Below, in pieces: positions 27,785-35,114 of a stretch of DNA of 64,000 nucleotides. The DNA lies in contig NZ_AUNB01000029.1 in the NCBI RefSeq assembly GCF_000714545.1, forward strand, positions 62,001-126,000, in the 5' to 3' direction. Made by a program: the position numbers and the translations under genes. The notes beneath the pieces are model-generated. The model made no database searches. It was not told the origin of the DNA and saw only the letters and a list, made by a program, of their open reading frames with translations. The number at the start of each line of letters is the position of its first letter. The first letter of the stretch is position 1. The DNA comes from Thioclava indica (GTDB lineage Bacteria > Pseudomonadota > Alphaproteobacteria > Rhodobacterales > Rhodobacteraceae).

Positions 27785-28424
27785 GCGTTGCGTTAAGGTC
27801 TATTCGCGGTTCAACCGGCTGTGGCACTGGTCGCAGGTTGTTTCAATCTTCCTGCTGTTTTTCACCGGTGCGCGGCTATTGGGGTTGCATCAGTTGGGTC
27901 CGTTCGGCCTTGCGGTCGTGGTGCATACGGTGGTGGCGCTGGCGCTTTTGCTGCTATGGGCGTTTGCAACGTTCTGGCTGTTCACTACGGGGGGCTGGCG
28001 GCAATTCGTGCCGCGGCTGTCGGGGATGTGGCAGGTCTCGCGCTTTTACGCCTATGGCGTCTTTAAGGGCGAGAAACATCCTTACCACAAAAGCTTTGAG
28101 CATCGTCATAACCCGCTTCAGGCTGCGTCTTATTTCGTGCTGAAATCGGCGCTTTTCCCCGCGATCTGGATCTCTGGCATCGCGTATCTGAGCTACGGGT
28201 TTTGGGATCATCTGGATGGCGGCAGCTTTTTGCTGCAGATCATTGCAAACTTCCACGTGCTTGCGGCCTTCGCGATTGCCAGCTTTGTGGTGATCCATGT
28301 CTATCTGCTGACGATCGGGGGCTTCCGCCACCATGTGCGCCCGATGGTGACGGGGTATGAGCAGGTCGATCTGACCCCCGAAGCAGAGGCGTATTTCCGT
28401 CAGACCGGGCGGATCATCGACTGA
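27777..28424 (+). CDS. Cytochrome b, b561/Ni-hydrogenase-type quinol oxidising subunit
   Basis: A 215-residue integral membrane protein with about four membrane helices (roughly 18-38, 43-70, 120-140 and 155-180). Histidines in or next to helices (His 17 in RLWHWSQ, His 50, His 160 in NFHVLAAF, His 174 in VVIHVYL) are placed to bind two b haems, as in the FdnI/HyaC/PhsC family. Such subunits pass electrons between the quinone pool and a periplasmic partner. Start ATG 27777 lies within the end of the octahaem cytochrome gene (8-base overlap), so the two proteins are very probably partners. A strong terminator follows. Confidence 0.9.
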   Translation: MAERCVKVYSRFNRLWHWSQVVSIFLLFFTGARLLGLHQLGPFGLAVVVHTVVALALLLLWAFATFWLFTTGGWRQFVPRLSGMWQVSRFYAYGVFKGEKHPYHKSFEHRHNPLQAASYFVLKSALFPAIWISGIAYLSYGFWDHLDGGSFLLQIIANFHVLAAFAIASFVVIHVYLLTIGGFRHHVRPMVTGYEQVDLTPEAEAYFRQTGRIID

Positions 28425-28445
28425 CGCGGCGGGATCATTCAACGC

Positions 28446-28478
28446 AAAAGGGGCCCCTGTTTCCAGAGGCCCCTTTTT
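28446..28478. terminator. Strong, symmetric terminator after cytochrome b
   Basis: AAAAGGGGCC pairs with GGCCCCTTTT, and CTG/CAG pairs inside, with a T-run on the plus strand and an A-run before the stem. It should work in both directions, ending the cytochrome operon and any leftward read-through. Confidence 0.85.
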
Positions 28479-28510
28479 CATGGCGCACGGCTTGGCCTGT
28501 GTCGAAGCCT

Positions 28511-28540
28511 CCGGCGGGAGTATTTCTGGCCAGATGAAAG
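28511..28540. repeat. Dispersed intergenic repeat, variant copy
   Basis: A 30-bp segment (CCGGCGGGAGTATTT, then CTGGCCAGATGAAAG) resembles the repeat at 38411-38482 and 50103-50130 in layout: a GC-rich block, then TATTT, then GGCCAGA/GGTCAAGA and a purine end. It is divergent, so membership is tentative. Confidence 0.4.
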
Positions 28541-28677
28541 GGTGGCCTGCGGCTTGCCTGTCGTAGGTGATGCGCTGGGGAGGATGTCTTCTTCAGCTGA
28601 ATATCCGGACAATAGCGCAAAAGAAAAAGCGCCGCGAGAGCGACGCTATTTCGGGATCTGTCTAGAAGATGGCGGGC

Positions 28678-29238
28678 TTAGGCACCCCAATGGCGCACGG
28701 GGCCGCAATCCATATGCACGAAATTCGAGCGCGAATATTTGCCAACACCACCAGCATGGCAGGCCGAGGCGGCGCGGAACATTTGGCTGACCGAGCGCGA
28801 TTTGAGACGCAGGTCGGTGGCCTTGCCTTCCATATGCAGCGAATGTTTCGCAACCCCTTTGGAGCGCGAGCGCAGCATTGCGTTGGTCTTGGGCGAACGA
28901 TAGCCCGACAACAGCAGATAGGGTTCGTTGATATCCATCAGGTTATGCGCAGCGGCAGCGATATCGATCGTGCGCGCGTCAAGCGTCTTGAGCTGATTGG
29001 TGCGCCAGTCACGGGCGAAATAGGTCACTTCCTTCAGCGCCTCGGGGATGTACTCCCCTTCAATCCAGTAAACGGTGTCAAGGCTTTCGCCCGTGCGCCC
29101 GTTATACATGCGAATACGTCGGATATCGCCAGCACCTTTAAGAAGACCAAATGCGCTGCTCATCGTCGGCGCTGCGGTTACCATGGTCGCGGCGAAGGCG
29201 CCCAATACTCCGCGCCGGGAAAATGTCGTCATGCTCAT
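28678..29238 (-). CDS. DUF882/YcbK-like M15 murein endopeptidase
   Basis: A 186-residue exported zinc peptidase. The N-terminus carries a twin-arginine type signal (SRRGVLGAF, 7-15), so it may be exported folded. The M15 zinc pattern is complete: SLHMEGKATD gives His 135 and Asp 142, and FVHMD gives His 175; SGYRSPKTN is also conserved. Its E. coli relative MepK (YcbK) cleaves 3-3 (LD) cross-links in peptidoglycan. The divergent neighbour is a YcbB-like L,D-transpeptidase that makes such links, and E. coli also keeps ycbB and ycbK together. ATG 29238 with AGGA is preferred over the ATG six bases downstream. Confidence 0.9.
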   Translation of the reverse strand: MSMTTFSRRGVLGAFAATMVTAAPTMSSAFGLLKGAGDIRRIRMYNGRTGESLDTVYWIEGEYIPEALKEVTYFARDWRTNQLKTLDARTIDIAAAAHNLMDINEPYLLLSGYRSPKTNAMLRSRSKGVAKHSLHMEGKATDLRLKSRSVSQMFRAASACHAGGVGKYSRSNFVHMDCGPVRHWGA

Positions 29239-29543
29239 TGTCCTGTCGTTGCCTGTCTCTCATTTCACCCTGTTGGTCGGGCGACTAACGAAAGCATAAT
29301 CCCAAACTGTGGCACCGTTATGGCATAGACCATTCTAACGATAAAGAATCGAATTGTCGCACACGCTCGCGTGATCAAAAATCGGCAAAATCTCGCCGGT
29401 TAGCGCTATAATCAAAGCTGTTGCGTTGGTGCATCTTTCGATTGATGCGCGCCGATTTTACCCCGATTTGTCAAAGCTTTTCTGGACTCACGGCCCCAAA
29501 TTTGAAAGATCAAAGATGGGTTTAGTAGTGTTGGGGCAGTCTT
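29239..29543. other. Divergent intergenic region of the M15 peptidase and L,D-transpeptidase
   Basis: This 305-bp region must hold both promoters. A perfect TATAAT lies at 29407-29412 on the plus strand, but its -35 (GGCAAA at 17 bp) is poor. The region is more AT-rich than its surroundings. No clear operator is visible. Confidence 0.4.
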
Positions 29544-31184
29544 ATGGTGTTCGGTTTGCGCGCAATTGCGCTTGCGGCAACAGTTTCGGGTGTGGCGCTT
29601 GGAGCGTTCGCGCAGGGAACCGCGCAGATCGCAGCTCAAGGCGCGATGTCGCCCGTCAGCGGTATTGAGCTTAGCGGTTTCACGCAGGCAATTGCCGAGG
29701 CGGCCGCCTCTGATCCCGCGCTTGCGGCGTTTTACGCCGCGCGCGATTACCGCCCAATCTGGACCTCTGCCGATGATGCGCCGCGCCGCGCCGCGCTGTT
29801 TTCCGCGCTTGATGTGTCGGGGATGCAGGGCTTGCCACAAGCGCATTATGACCCCAAAGCGTTGCGCGCGCGGTTTGGTTCGGTGCAGTCGGAACGCCAG
29901 CGCGGTTTGTTGGAAGTCGCGCTGAGCAAGGTCTTTTTGGATTACGCCCATGACGTTTCGCATGGCGTGCTTGATCCGCATAAAGTGCTATCTGATATCA
30001 AGCGCGAGCCGCTGCGCGCCGATCCGCAGGCGCGTTTGACGGCTTTTGCCGCGAGTGCAAACCCGGCGCTGTTCATCCGCGACCTGGCGCCGAAAATGCC
30101 TCAATATGCGCAGCTTTTGAAAGCCAAGCTGGATCTGCAAGCGCAACTGGGTGAGGGCGGCTGGGGCGCACGTGTTTCGGCCAAGAAATTGCAGCCCGGT
30201 GATACCGGCCCCGCGGTGATCGCGCTGCGCGACCGCTTGCAGAAGATGGGGTATCTCGGGCGCTCGGCCACGGCTGTTTATGACGCCAATATCCAAAAGG
30301 CAGTGCAAGCCTATCAGGCCGATCAGGGGCTGACGCCCGATGGTGTGGCGGGCGCAGGCACGCTGAAGCAGATCAATCAATCGCCCGAAGACCGGATGAA
30401 GTCGATCCTTGTCGCGTTGGAGCGGGTGCGCTGGTTGAACGGGCTGGATCTGTCGGGGCGCTACGTCTGGGTGAATATCCCCGATTTCTCGGTGCGTGTG
30501 GTCGATGATGGCAAGACTACGTTCCGCTCGGTGACGGTGGTGGGGCAGAATAATTCCGACCGGCGCACGCCCGAGTTTTCCGATGAGATGGAGCGGATGG
30601 TCATCAACCCCGCGTGGCATGTGCCCCGTTCAATTGTGACCAAAGAATACCTGCCGATGATGCAGCGCAATCCCAACGCGGCGGGGCAGTTGGATCTGAT
30701 CGACTCGCGTGGGCGTGTGGTGCCGCGCTCGGCGGTGAATTTCGCAGCCTATAGCGCGCGCAATTTTCCCTTCGCGATGAAACAGCCGCCCTCGAACCGC
30801 AATGCGCTGGGGTTGGTGAAATTTTTGTTTCCCAACAAGTGGAACATTTATCTGCACGATACGCCGTCCAAGTCGTTGTTTAAAAAAGAGAGCCGCGCCT
30901 TTAGTCATGGTTGCGTGCGTGTCGGGCAACCCTTTGATCTGGCCTATGTTTTGCTGGGCGCGCAAAGCGATGATCCGCGCGCGGAATTCCAGCGCATCCT
31001 GAATTCCGGGCGCGAAACCACGGTGCCGTTGAAGCAACCCGTGCCGGTGCATCTGGTGTATTTCACCGCGTGGCCCACGCCCTCGGGCCATGTGGAGTAT
31101 CGCCGCGATGTATACGGACGTGACGCGACGCTTTTCACAGCGTTGCAGCGCGCCGGGGTGGAATTGCCCGGGTCAAAGGGTTAA
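29544..31184 (+). CDS. L,D-transpeptidase, YcbB/LdtD-like
   Basis: A 546-residue periplasmic enzyme that forms 3-3 (mDAP-mDAP) cross-links in peptidoglycan and tolerates most beta-lactams except carbapenems. A signal peptide covers about 1-24 (GAFAQG). A YcbB-type scaffold domain follows (PALAAFYAARDYRPIWTS...), then a peptidoglycan-binding repeat (about 215-275, LQPGDTGPAVIALRDRL...) and the YkuD catalytic domain (about 300-500) with YLHDTPSKSLF and SHGCVRV, in which Cys 457 is the nucleophile. The ATG 29544 ribosome site (GGGGCAG) is mediocre. It is divergent from a MepK-like endopeptidase of the opposite activity. Confidence 0.93.
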   Translation: MVFGLRAIALAATVSGVALGAFAQGTAQIAAQGAMSPVSGIELSGFTQAIAEAAASDPALAAFYAARDYRPIWTSADDAPRRAALFSALDVSGMQGLPQAHYDPKALRARFGSVQSERQRGLLEVALSKVFLDYAHDVSHGVLDPHKVLSDIKREPLRADPQARLTAFAASANPALFIRDLAPKMPQYAQLLKAKLDLQAQLGEGGWGARVSAKKLQPGDTGPAVIALRDRLQKMGYLGRSATAVYDANIQKAVQAYQADQGLTPDGVAGAGTLKQINQSPEDRMKSILVALERVRWLNGLDLSGRYVWVNIPDFSVRVVDDGKTTFRSVTVVGQNNSDRRTPEFSDEMERMVINPAWHVPRSIVTKEYLPMMQRNPNAAGQLDLIDSRGRVVPRSAVNFAAYSARNFPFAMKQPPSNRNALGLVKFLFPNKWNIYLHDTPSKSLFKKESRAFSHGCVRVGQPFDLAYVLLGAQSDDPRAEFQRILNSGRETTVPLKQPVPVHLVYFTAWPTPSGHVEYRRDVYGRDATLFTALQRAGVELPGSKG

Positions 31185-31249
31185 ATCTAGGAACGCGGGC
31201 AAAGGCTGCGCCCGCCGTTCTGGTTTGACCTGCAAAAAGGACTGCTCTC

Positions 31250-32350
31250 ATGTCGCAGACAATCGCGCAGATCGCGCAGGCGCTTGAGGCCGAGGCCGTG
31301 GGCAATCTGGACCTTGTCGTGGGCAGCGCCTCTGAACCCGCCAGCGCACGCGCCGATCAGATCGCCTTGGCGATGAACCCGAAATATGGCGAGGGGCTGG
31401 CGCAGGGCCATGCGCGCGCTGCGATTTTGTGGCAGGGCGCGGATTGGCAAAGCTTCGGGCTAGAGGCTGCGATTTTCGTGACCCGCCCGCGTTTGGCGAT
31501 GGCGGGTCTGTCGCGCGCCTTTGATCCCGGTCCCGAGATTGCGCCCGGCATCCACCCGAGTGCGGTCATAGATGAAAGCGCTGTGATCGGCGCGGGGGCG
31601 GCGATCGGGCCGTTTACCGTGATCGGGCGCGATGTGGTGATCGGGGCGAATGCGCGCATCGCCAGCCATGTCAGCATTGCGCAAGATGCGCAAATTGGCA
31701 GCGACGCGCTGATCCTTGAGCAGGTGCATATCGGCGCGCGCGTGGTGATTGGCGCGCGCTTTATCTGTCAGCCCGGCGCACGGATCGGGGCAGACGGGTT
31801 TTCCTTTGTCACGCCCGAACCGTCTATGGTTGAAGAAGCGCGTGCAAGCCTTGGAAAACATGCGGAAATACATGAGCAGCCTTGGGTGAGAATTCATTCT
31901 CTCGGCACGGTTGAGATTGGCGACGATGTCGAGGTCGGGGCCAATTCCTGCATTGATCGCGGCACGGTGCGCGCGACGAAAATCGGGGCGGGCACCAAGC
32001 TCGATAACCTTGTGCATGTCGCCCATAACGTGCAGGTCGGGCGCGATTGCCTGCTTTGCGCGCAGGTCGGGATCGCGGGGTCTACGTCAATCGGGGATCG
32101 CGTGGTGCTGGCCGGGCAGGTCGGCGTGTCGGACAATATCTTTATCGGCGATGACGTGATCACCGGCGGGGGCACGGATGTTTATACCAATGTGCCCTCG
32201 GGGCGCGTGGTCTGGGGCAGTCCGGCGGTGAAGATGGACACGCAGGTCGAGATCAACAAATCGCTGCGTCGATTGCCCAGATTGTTTGCGCAAGTCAAAG
32301 ACCTTCGGGAAACTGTTACGCGACTCACGCAAAAAGGGGGCGCCGAGTAG
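31250..32350 (+). CDS. lpxD: UDP-3-O-acylglucosamine N-acyltransferase
   Basis: A 366-residue left-handed beta-helix enzyme that performs the third step of lipid A synthesis, adding an N-linked 3-hydroxyacyl chain from ACP. An N-terminal uridine-binding domain (about 1-100) precedes many hexapeptide repeats (IHPSAVIDESAVIGAGAAIGPF...). The catalytic His lies in NLVHVAHNVQVG, and a short C-terminal helix ends the chain. ATG 31250 follows AAAAGGA. Unlike the standard skp-lpxD-fabZ order, it is 8 kb away from lpxA and forms a unit with an acyl carrier protein (6 bp downstream) and a ketoacyl synthase. Confidence 0.96.
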   Translation: MSQTIAQIAQALEAEAVGNLDLVVGSASEPASARADQIALAMNPKYGEGLAQGHARAAILWQGADWQSFGLEAAIFVTRPRLAMAGLSRAFDPGPEIAPGIHPSAVIDESAVIGAGAAIGPFTVIGRDVVIGANARIASHVSIAQDAQIGSDALILEQVHIGARVVIGARFICQPGARIGADGFSFVTPEPSMVEEARASLGKHAEIHEQPWVRIHSLGTVEIGDDVEVGANSCIDRGTVRATKIGAGTKLDNLVHVAHNVQVGRDCLLCAQVGIAGSTSIGDRVVLAGQVGVSDNIFIGDDVITGGGTDVYTNVPSGRVVWGSPAVKMDTQVEINKSLRRLPRLFAQVKDLRETVTRLTQKGGAE

Positions 32351-32356
32351 CAGCCA

Positions 32357-32638
32357 ATGAGGTCACAGGTGCACGATCAGGTTCTTTCGATCATCGCGCG
32401 CGAGGCGCATCGCGAGCCCGCCGATTTGCGCGCGGATATGACGCTTGAGGAATTGGGGCTCGACAGTCTTGGGCTGGTCGAGGTGATATTCGCCATTGAA
32501 GAGCAGTTCGATATTTCGGTGCCCTTCAACGCCAATGACATGGCGCAAGCGCAGTTTGATATTTCCTCGGTGGGCGCGATTGTGCGCGCGGTCGAGCGGT
32601 TGATGTCCGGAGAGTCCCCCTCAGCGGCGGTCGCGTGA
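32357..32638 (+). CDS. Acyl carrier protein, secondary
   Basis: A 93-residue acyl carrier protein. The phosphopantetheine Ser 37 is in ELGLDSLGLVEVIFAIEEQF. It is longer than the usual 77-residue AcpP and lacks its strongly acidic character, so it is a specialised carrier rather than the general one. It lies between lpxD and a ketoacyl synthase and overlaps the synthase start by a base. It may carry the 3-hydroxyacyl group destined for lipid A or another envelope lipid. Rhizobial AcpXL, a 92-residue lipid A carrier, is an analogy in size and context but not a demonstrated orthologue. Confidence 0.88.
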   Translation: MRSQVHDQVLSIIAREAHREPADLRADMTLEELGLDSLGLVEVIFAIEEQFDISVPFNANDMAQAQFDISSVGAIVRAVERLMSGESPSAAVA

Positions 32639-33843
32639 TGCGCCGCGTCGTGATCACTGGCGCTGGCTCGATCAACGCGCTGGCCGAGGGGGTGGGCGCG
32701 ACGAAAACAGCGCTGGCGGCGGGGCGTTCGGGGATCGGGGCGCTTCAATTCCCTGATGTTGAGCGGTTGAATGTGCGCATCGGCGCGCAGATCCACGGCT
32801 TTGCGCCGCAGGATCGTTTCGATCCGGGCAAGCTCGCGCTGTATGATGCGTTTACCCAATATGCGCTGGTCTCGGGGGCCGAAGCGATGGCGCAGGCAGG
32901 GCTGGAAAATGCGCCCGATCCTGCGCGCTGGGGCTGTATCATCGGCACGGCGGGGGGCGGGCACGGCACCGCCAATGACGCCTATCGCGCGGTCTATGCG
33001 CAGGGCAAGACCCGCGTGCATCCGCTGACCGTGCCCAAGCTGATGGCCAATGCTGCGCCGGCGCATCTGGCGATCCGCTTTCATCTGCAAGGCCCCGGTT
33101 TTGCGGTTTCGACGGCTTGCGCAAGTTCCAATCACGCGATTGGCCTGGCGTTTCAGATGGTGCGCTCGGGCATGGTTGACGGGATGCTGGCAGGCGGGGC
33201 AGAGGCGATGCTGAACTTCGGCGGGCTCAAGGCGTGGGAGGGGCTGCGCGTGATGTCTCCCGATGGCTGCCGTCCGTTCTCGGCAGATCGCAACGGCATG
33301 GTGCAGGGCGAGGGCGCGGGGGTGTTCGTGCTGGAAACGCTTGACGCGGCGCTTGCGCGCGGGGCCACGCCCTTGGCCGAGATCACCGGATTTTCGATGA
33401 ATTGTGATGCCAGCGATATCGTGATGCCCGATCAAGACAGCGCCGCGCGCGCAATCGCAGAGGCGCTGAAGGATGCCGGGATGGCCCCCGAGGAGGTCGG
33501 CTATATCAACGCGCATGGCACCGCCACGGCGGCCAATGACCGTATCGAGACCGCCGCGATCCGTCACGTTTTTGGCGAGGCCGCCGATCATGTTGCGGTC
33601 AGTTCGACCAAATCGATGCATGGTCATTGCATCGGCGCGACCGGCGCGGTCGAATTGGTGGCCTGCCTGATGGCGCTGCAAGACGGGGTGATTGCGCCGA
33701 CCATCAATTACGGCGCGCCCGATCCCGACTGCGATCTCGATGTCGTCCCGAATGAGGCGCGGCGCGCTCAGGTTGGGGCCGTGCTATCAAACGCCTTCGC
33801 CTTTGGTGGGTTCAACGCGGTGCTGGCCTTGCGCGCGATATAA
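32638..33843 (+). CDS. Beta-ketoacyl-ACP synthase, FabF-like
   Basis: A 401-residue thiolase-fold condensing enzyme. The Cys-His-His triad is visible: Cys 161 (STACASSNH), His 293 (NAHGTATAAND) and His 330 (KSMHGHCIGATGAVE). It should elongate an acyl chain with malonyl-ACP. Start is ATG 32638, which shares a base with the ACP stop (TGATG); a GTG one codon earlier is possible. The housekeeping FabF is normally encoded with fabD/fabG/acpP, so this one is probably dedicated to the neighbouring ACP and lpxD. It is closed by a strong terminator. Product chain length cannot be read from sequence. Confidence 0.9.
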   Translation: MRRVVITGAGSINALAEGVGATKTALAAGRSGIGALQFPDVERLNVRIGAQIHGFAPQDRFDPGKLALYDAFTQYALVSGAEAMAQAGLENAPDPARWGCIIGTAGGGHGTANDAYRAVYAQGKTRVHPLTVPKLMANAAPAHLAIRFHLQGPGFAVSTACASSNHAIGLAFQMVRSGMVDGMLAGGAEAMLNFGGLKAWEGLRVMSPDGCRPFSADRNGMVQGEGAGVFVLETLDAALARGATPLAEITGFSMNCDASDIVMPDQDSAARAIAEALKDAGMAPEEVGYINAHGTATAANDRIETAAIRHVFGEAADHVAVSSTKSMHGHCIGATGAVELVACLMALQDGVIAPTINYGAPDPDCDLDVVPNEARRAQVGAVLSNAFAFGGFNAVLALRAI

Positions 33844-33882
33844 AAACGCCGCGCGGATTGGGCGCGGCGTTTCTTGTTTTTC
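33844..33882 (+). terminator. Strong intrinsic terminator after the ketoacyl synthase
   Basis: AAACGCCGCGC (33844-33854) pairs with GCGCGGCGTTT (33862-33872) over a 7-nt loop and is followed by CTTGTTTTTC. The stem begins immediately after the stop codon and can also act leftward for the IalB-like gene. Confidence 0.88.
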
Positions 33883-33911
33883 AGTCACTTACGCGACGGT
33901 CTTAACGCAGA

Positions 33912-34640
33912 TTATTTGACTGCGCCGGTCTCTTCATTGGATTTCACAACTGCATTATAGGCGTTGGTGAACCCTTTCAGTGAGATATCCGCCGTGACCT
34001 TTTGGTTCGGGGATGCCAGCGGCACGATGGTAATCGTGGCCTTGCCACCCTTTTTATAGGCGTCAAGCTCGCCTTGGGTCAGACCGATGCGGGCAAAACA
34101 GCCCATCGGCTGGCAGAAGGTGAACGGGTAGACGCGCGGTTCGCTGCTATCGACCTGGATCGTCAGGTTCTGCGTGAGCAACGTGTCCATCGGCACCATG
34201 ATCGTCGCACCAGCCACTGCCTTGCCTCCGGCGGGAAGGCCGAACAGCGAGATATCAGCGACATTGCCGCCTTTGGCATCCTTGAGCACCTGATACATCT
34301 GGCAGGGATCTTTGCCATCTTTGGTCTTGATGCACTGCATTTCCCAGTCGTCATAGGTTGCTTTGACGTAGGTGTTGTTTTCGGGCGGCTGCGGAGCGGC
34401 GCTCGCAGCCGGTGCCGCGGCGTCAGCCGCCGGGGCCGTTGCATCTGCGGCCGGGGCTGTCGCTGCCGGGGCATCTGCCGTCGGCGCGGTGGCATCGCTT
34501 GCCGGGGCGGCCGGGGTCGGGGTTGCGGCGTCAGCTGCGGGTGCGGTCTGATCGGTCGCAGTTGTGGCGTCTTGCGCATAAGCGCCATGCGCCATTCCAA
34601 GCGTCAGCGCCAGAATAAGCGGCTTCGTCAGTTGAGACAT
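33912..34640 (-). CDS. Invasion-associated locus B (IalB)-like exported protein
   Basis: A 242-residue secreted protein. A signal peptide covers 1-22 (AYA-QD). Residues 24-86 are an Ala/Pro/Thr/Asp low-complexity linker built from repeats of the APAADAT type. The IalB domain (about 90-235) contains YDDWEMQC and two Cys in FCQPMGCFARIGL, probably disulfide-bonded. IalB of Bartonella aids erythrocyte invasion, but homologues are widespread in free-living alphaproteobacteria with unknown function, so the name should not be read as virulence. ATG 34640, with AGGAG 10 bases upstream, is preferred over more distal in-frame ATGs. The gene stands alone. Confidence 0.88.
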   Translation of the reverse strand: MSQLTKPLILALTLGMAHGAYAQDATTATDQTAPAADAATPTPAAPASDATAPTADAPAATAPAADATAPAADAAAPAASAAPQPPENNTYVKATYDDWEMQCIKTKDGKDPCQMYQVLKDAKGGNVADISLFGLPAGGKAVAGATIMVPMDTLLTQNLTIQVDSSEPRVYPFTFCQPMGCFARIGLTQGELDAYKKGGKATITIVPLASPNQKVTADISLKGFTNAYNAVVKSNEETGAVK

Positions 34641-34962
34641 GGTTACTCTACTCCTGAACTTCATCGGGTGCGGCTTATCATGCCCTTTCAGACATGTCAG
34701 GGCCAATATGGGGTCGTTTAATCACGGATAAGCGCGCAGCTGCCGATGACGGTGAAACGATGGCGTCTTGGGCGTGATATGGGGGCGTAAAAGTCGAAAG
34801 GGGCCACAGTGGACCCCTTCCTTATTCCCCCTGCCGGACTGGCCGACTTCGTTATTGAGGCGAAGCTATGGCGGAAATTTTTACAGGTCAACAGGCAATC
34901 GTGATGAATCGTGATCGGACAGGGCGCGCGACATTAGGTGGCTCAAGCCACTGGCGCGCCTG
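34641..34962. other. Intergenic region upstream of the IalB-like gene
   Basis: About 320 bases with no gene. A hairpin GGGGCCAC-A-GTGGACCCC at 34800-34817, followed by TTCCTTATT, could be a rightward terminator, but no plus-strand gene precedes it. The leftward promoter of the IalB-like gene should lie here; I see no clear match. Confidence 0.4.
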
Positions 34963-35060
34963 AAAAAAGACCGCGCCAAAAGGGCGCGGTCCAGTCTGAC
35001 AGGGAGGAAGTGCCCGATCCGCCAAAAGAACTTGGGGATGGGATAGGAACAGACTGGCGC
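34963..35060 (-). ncRNA. Probable trans-acting small RNA, alpha-r8/suhB (MmgR)-like
   Basis: Read on the minus strand, about 98 nt fold into a compact two-part structure. CCAGUCUG (35057-35050) pairs with CAGACUGG (34998-34991), enclosing an internal loop and an inner hairpin (CCC-A-UCC-CCAA / UUGG-C-GGA-UC-GGG). A perfect 9-bp terminator hairpin (34991-34983 with 34977-34969) is followed by six U residues. The single-stranded side of the internal loop reads CUUCCUCCCU (35010-35001), an anti-Shine-Dalgarno motif. This layout matches what I recall of the alphaproteobacterial alpha-r8/suhB (MmgR) family. The AT-rich sequence above 35061 could supply the promoter. It is divergent from the HerA-like gene. 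The structure is visible; the family assignment is inference. Confidence 0.7.
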
Positions 35061-35114
35061 AAAAAGGTTAATTTTGTATTGTCGGGGCGAGATAATTTGG
35101 CAGAGGCGGCGGAT

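Noticed and set aside
34938-35114. N-terminal extension of the HerA-like ATPase from GTG 34938
   Set aside because: It would translate straight through the small-RNA structure and its terminator, has no family similarity, and a better start with family-like sequence exists at 35115.
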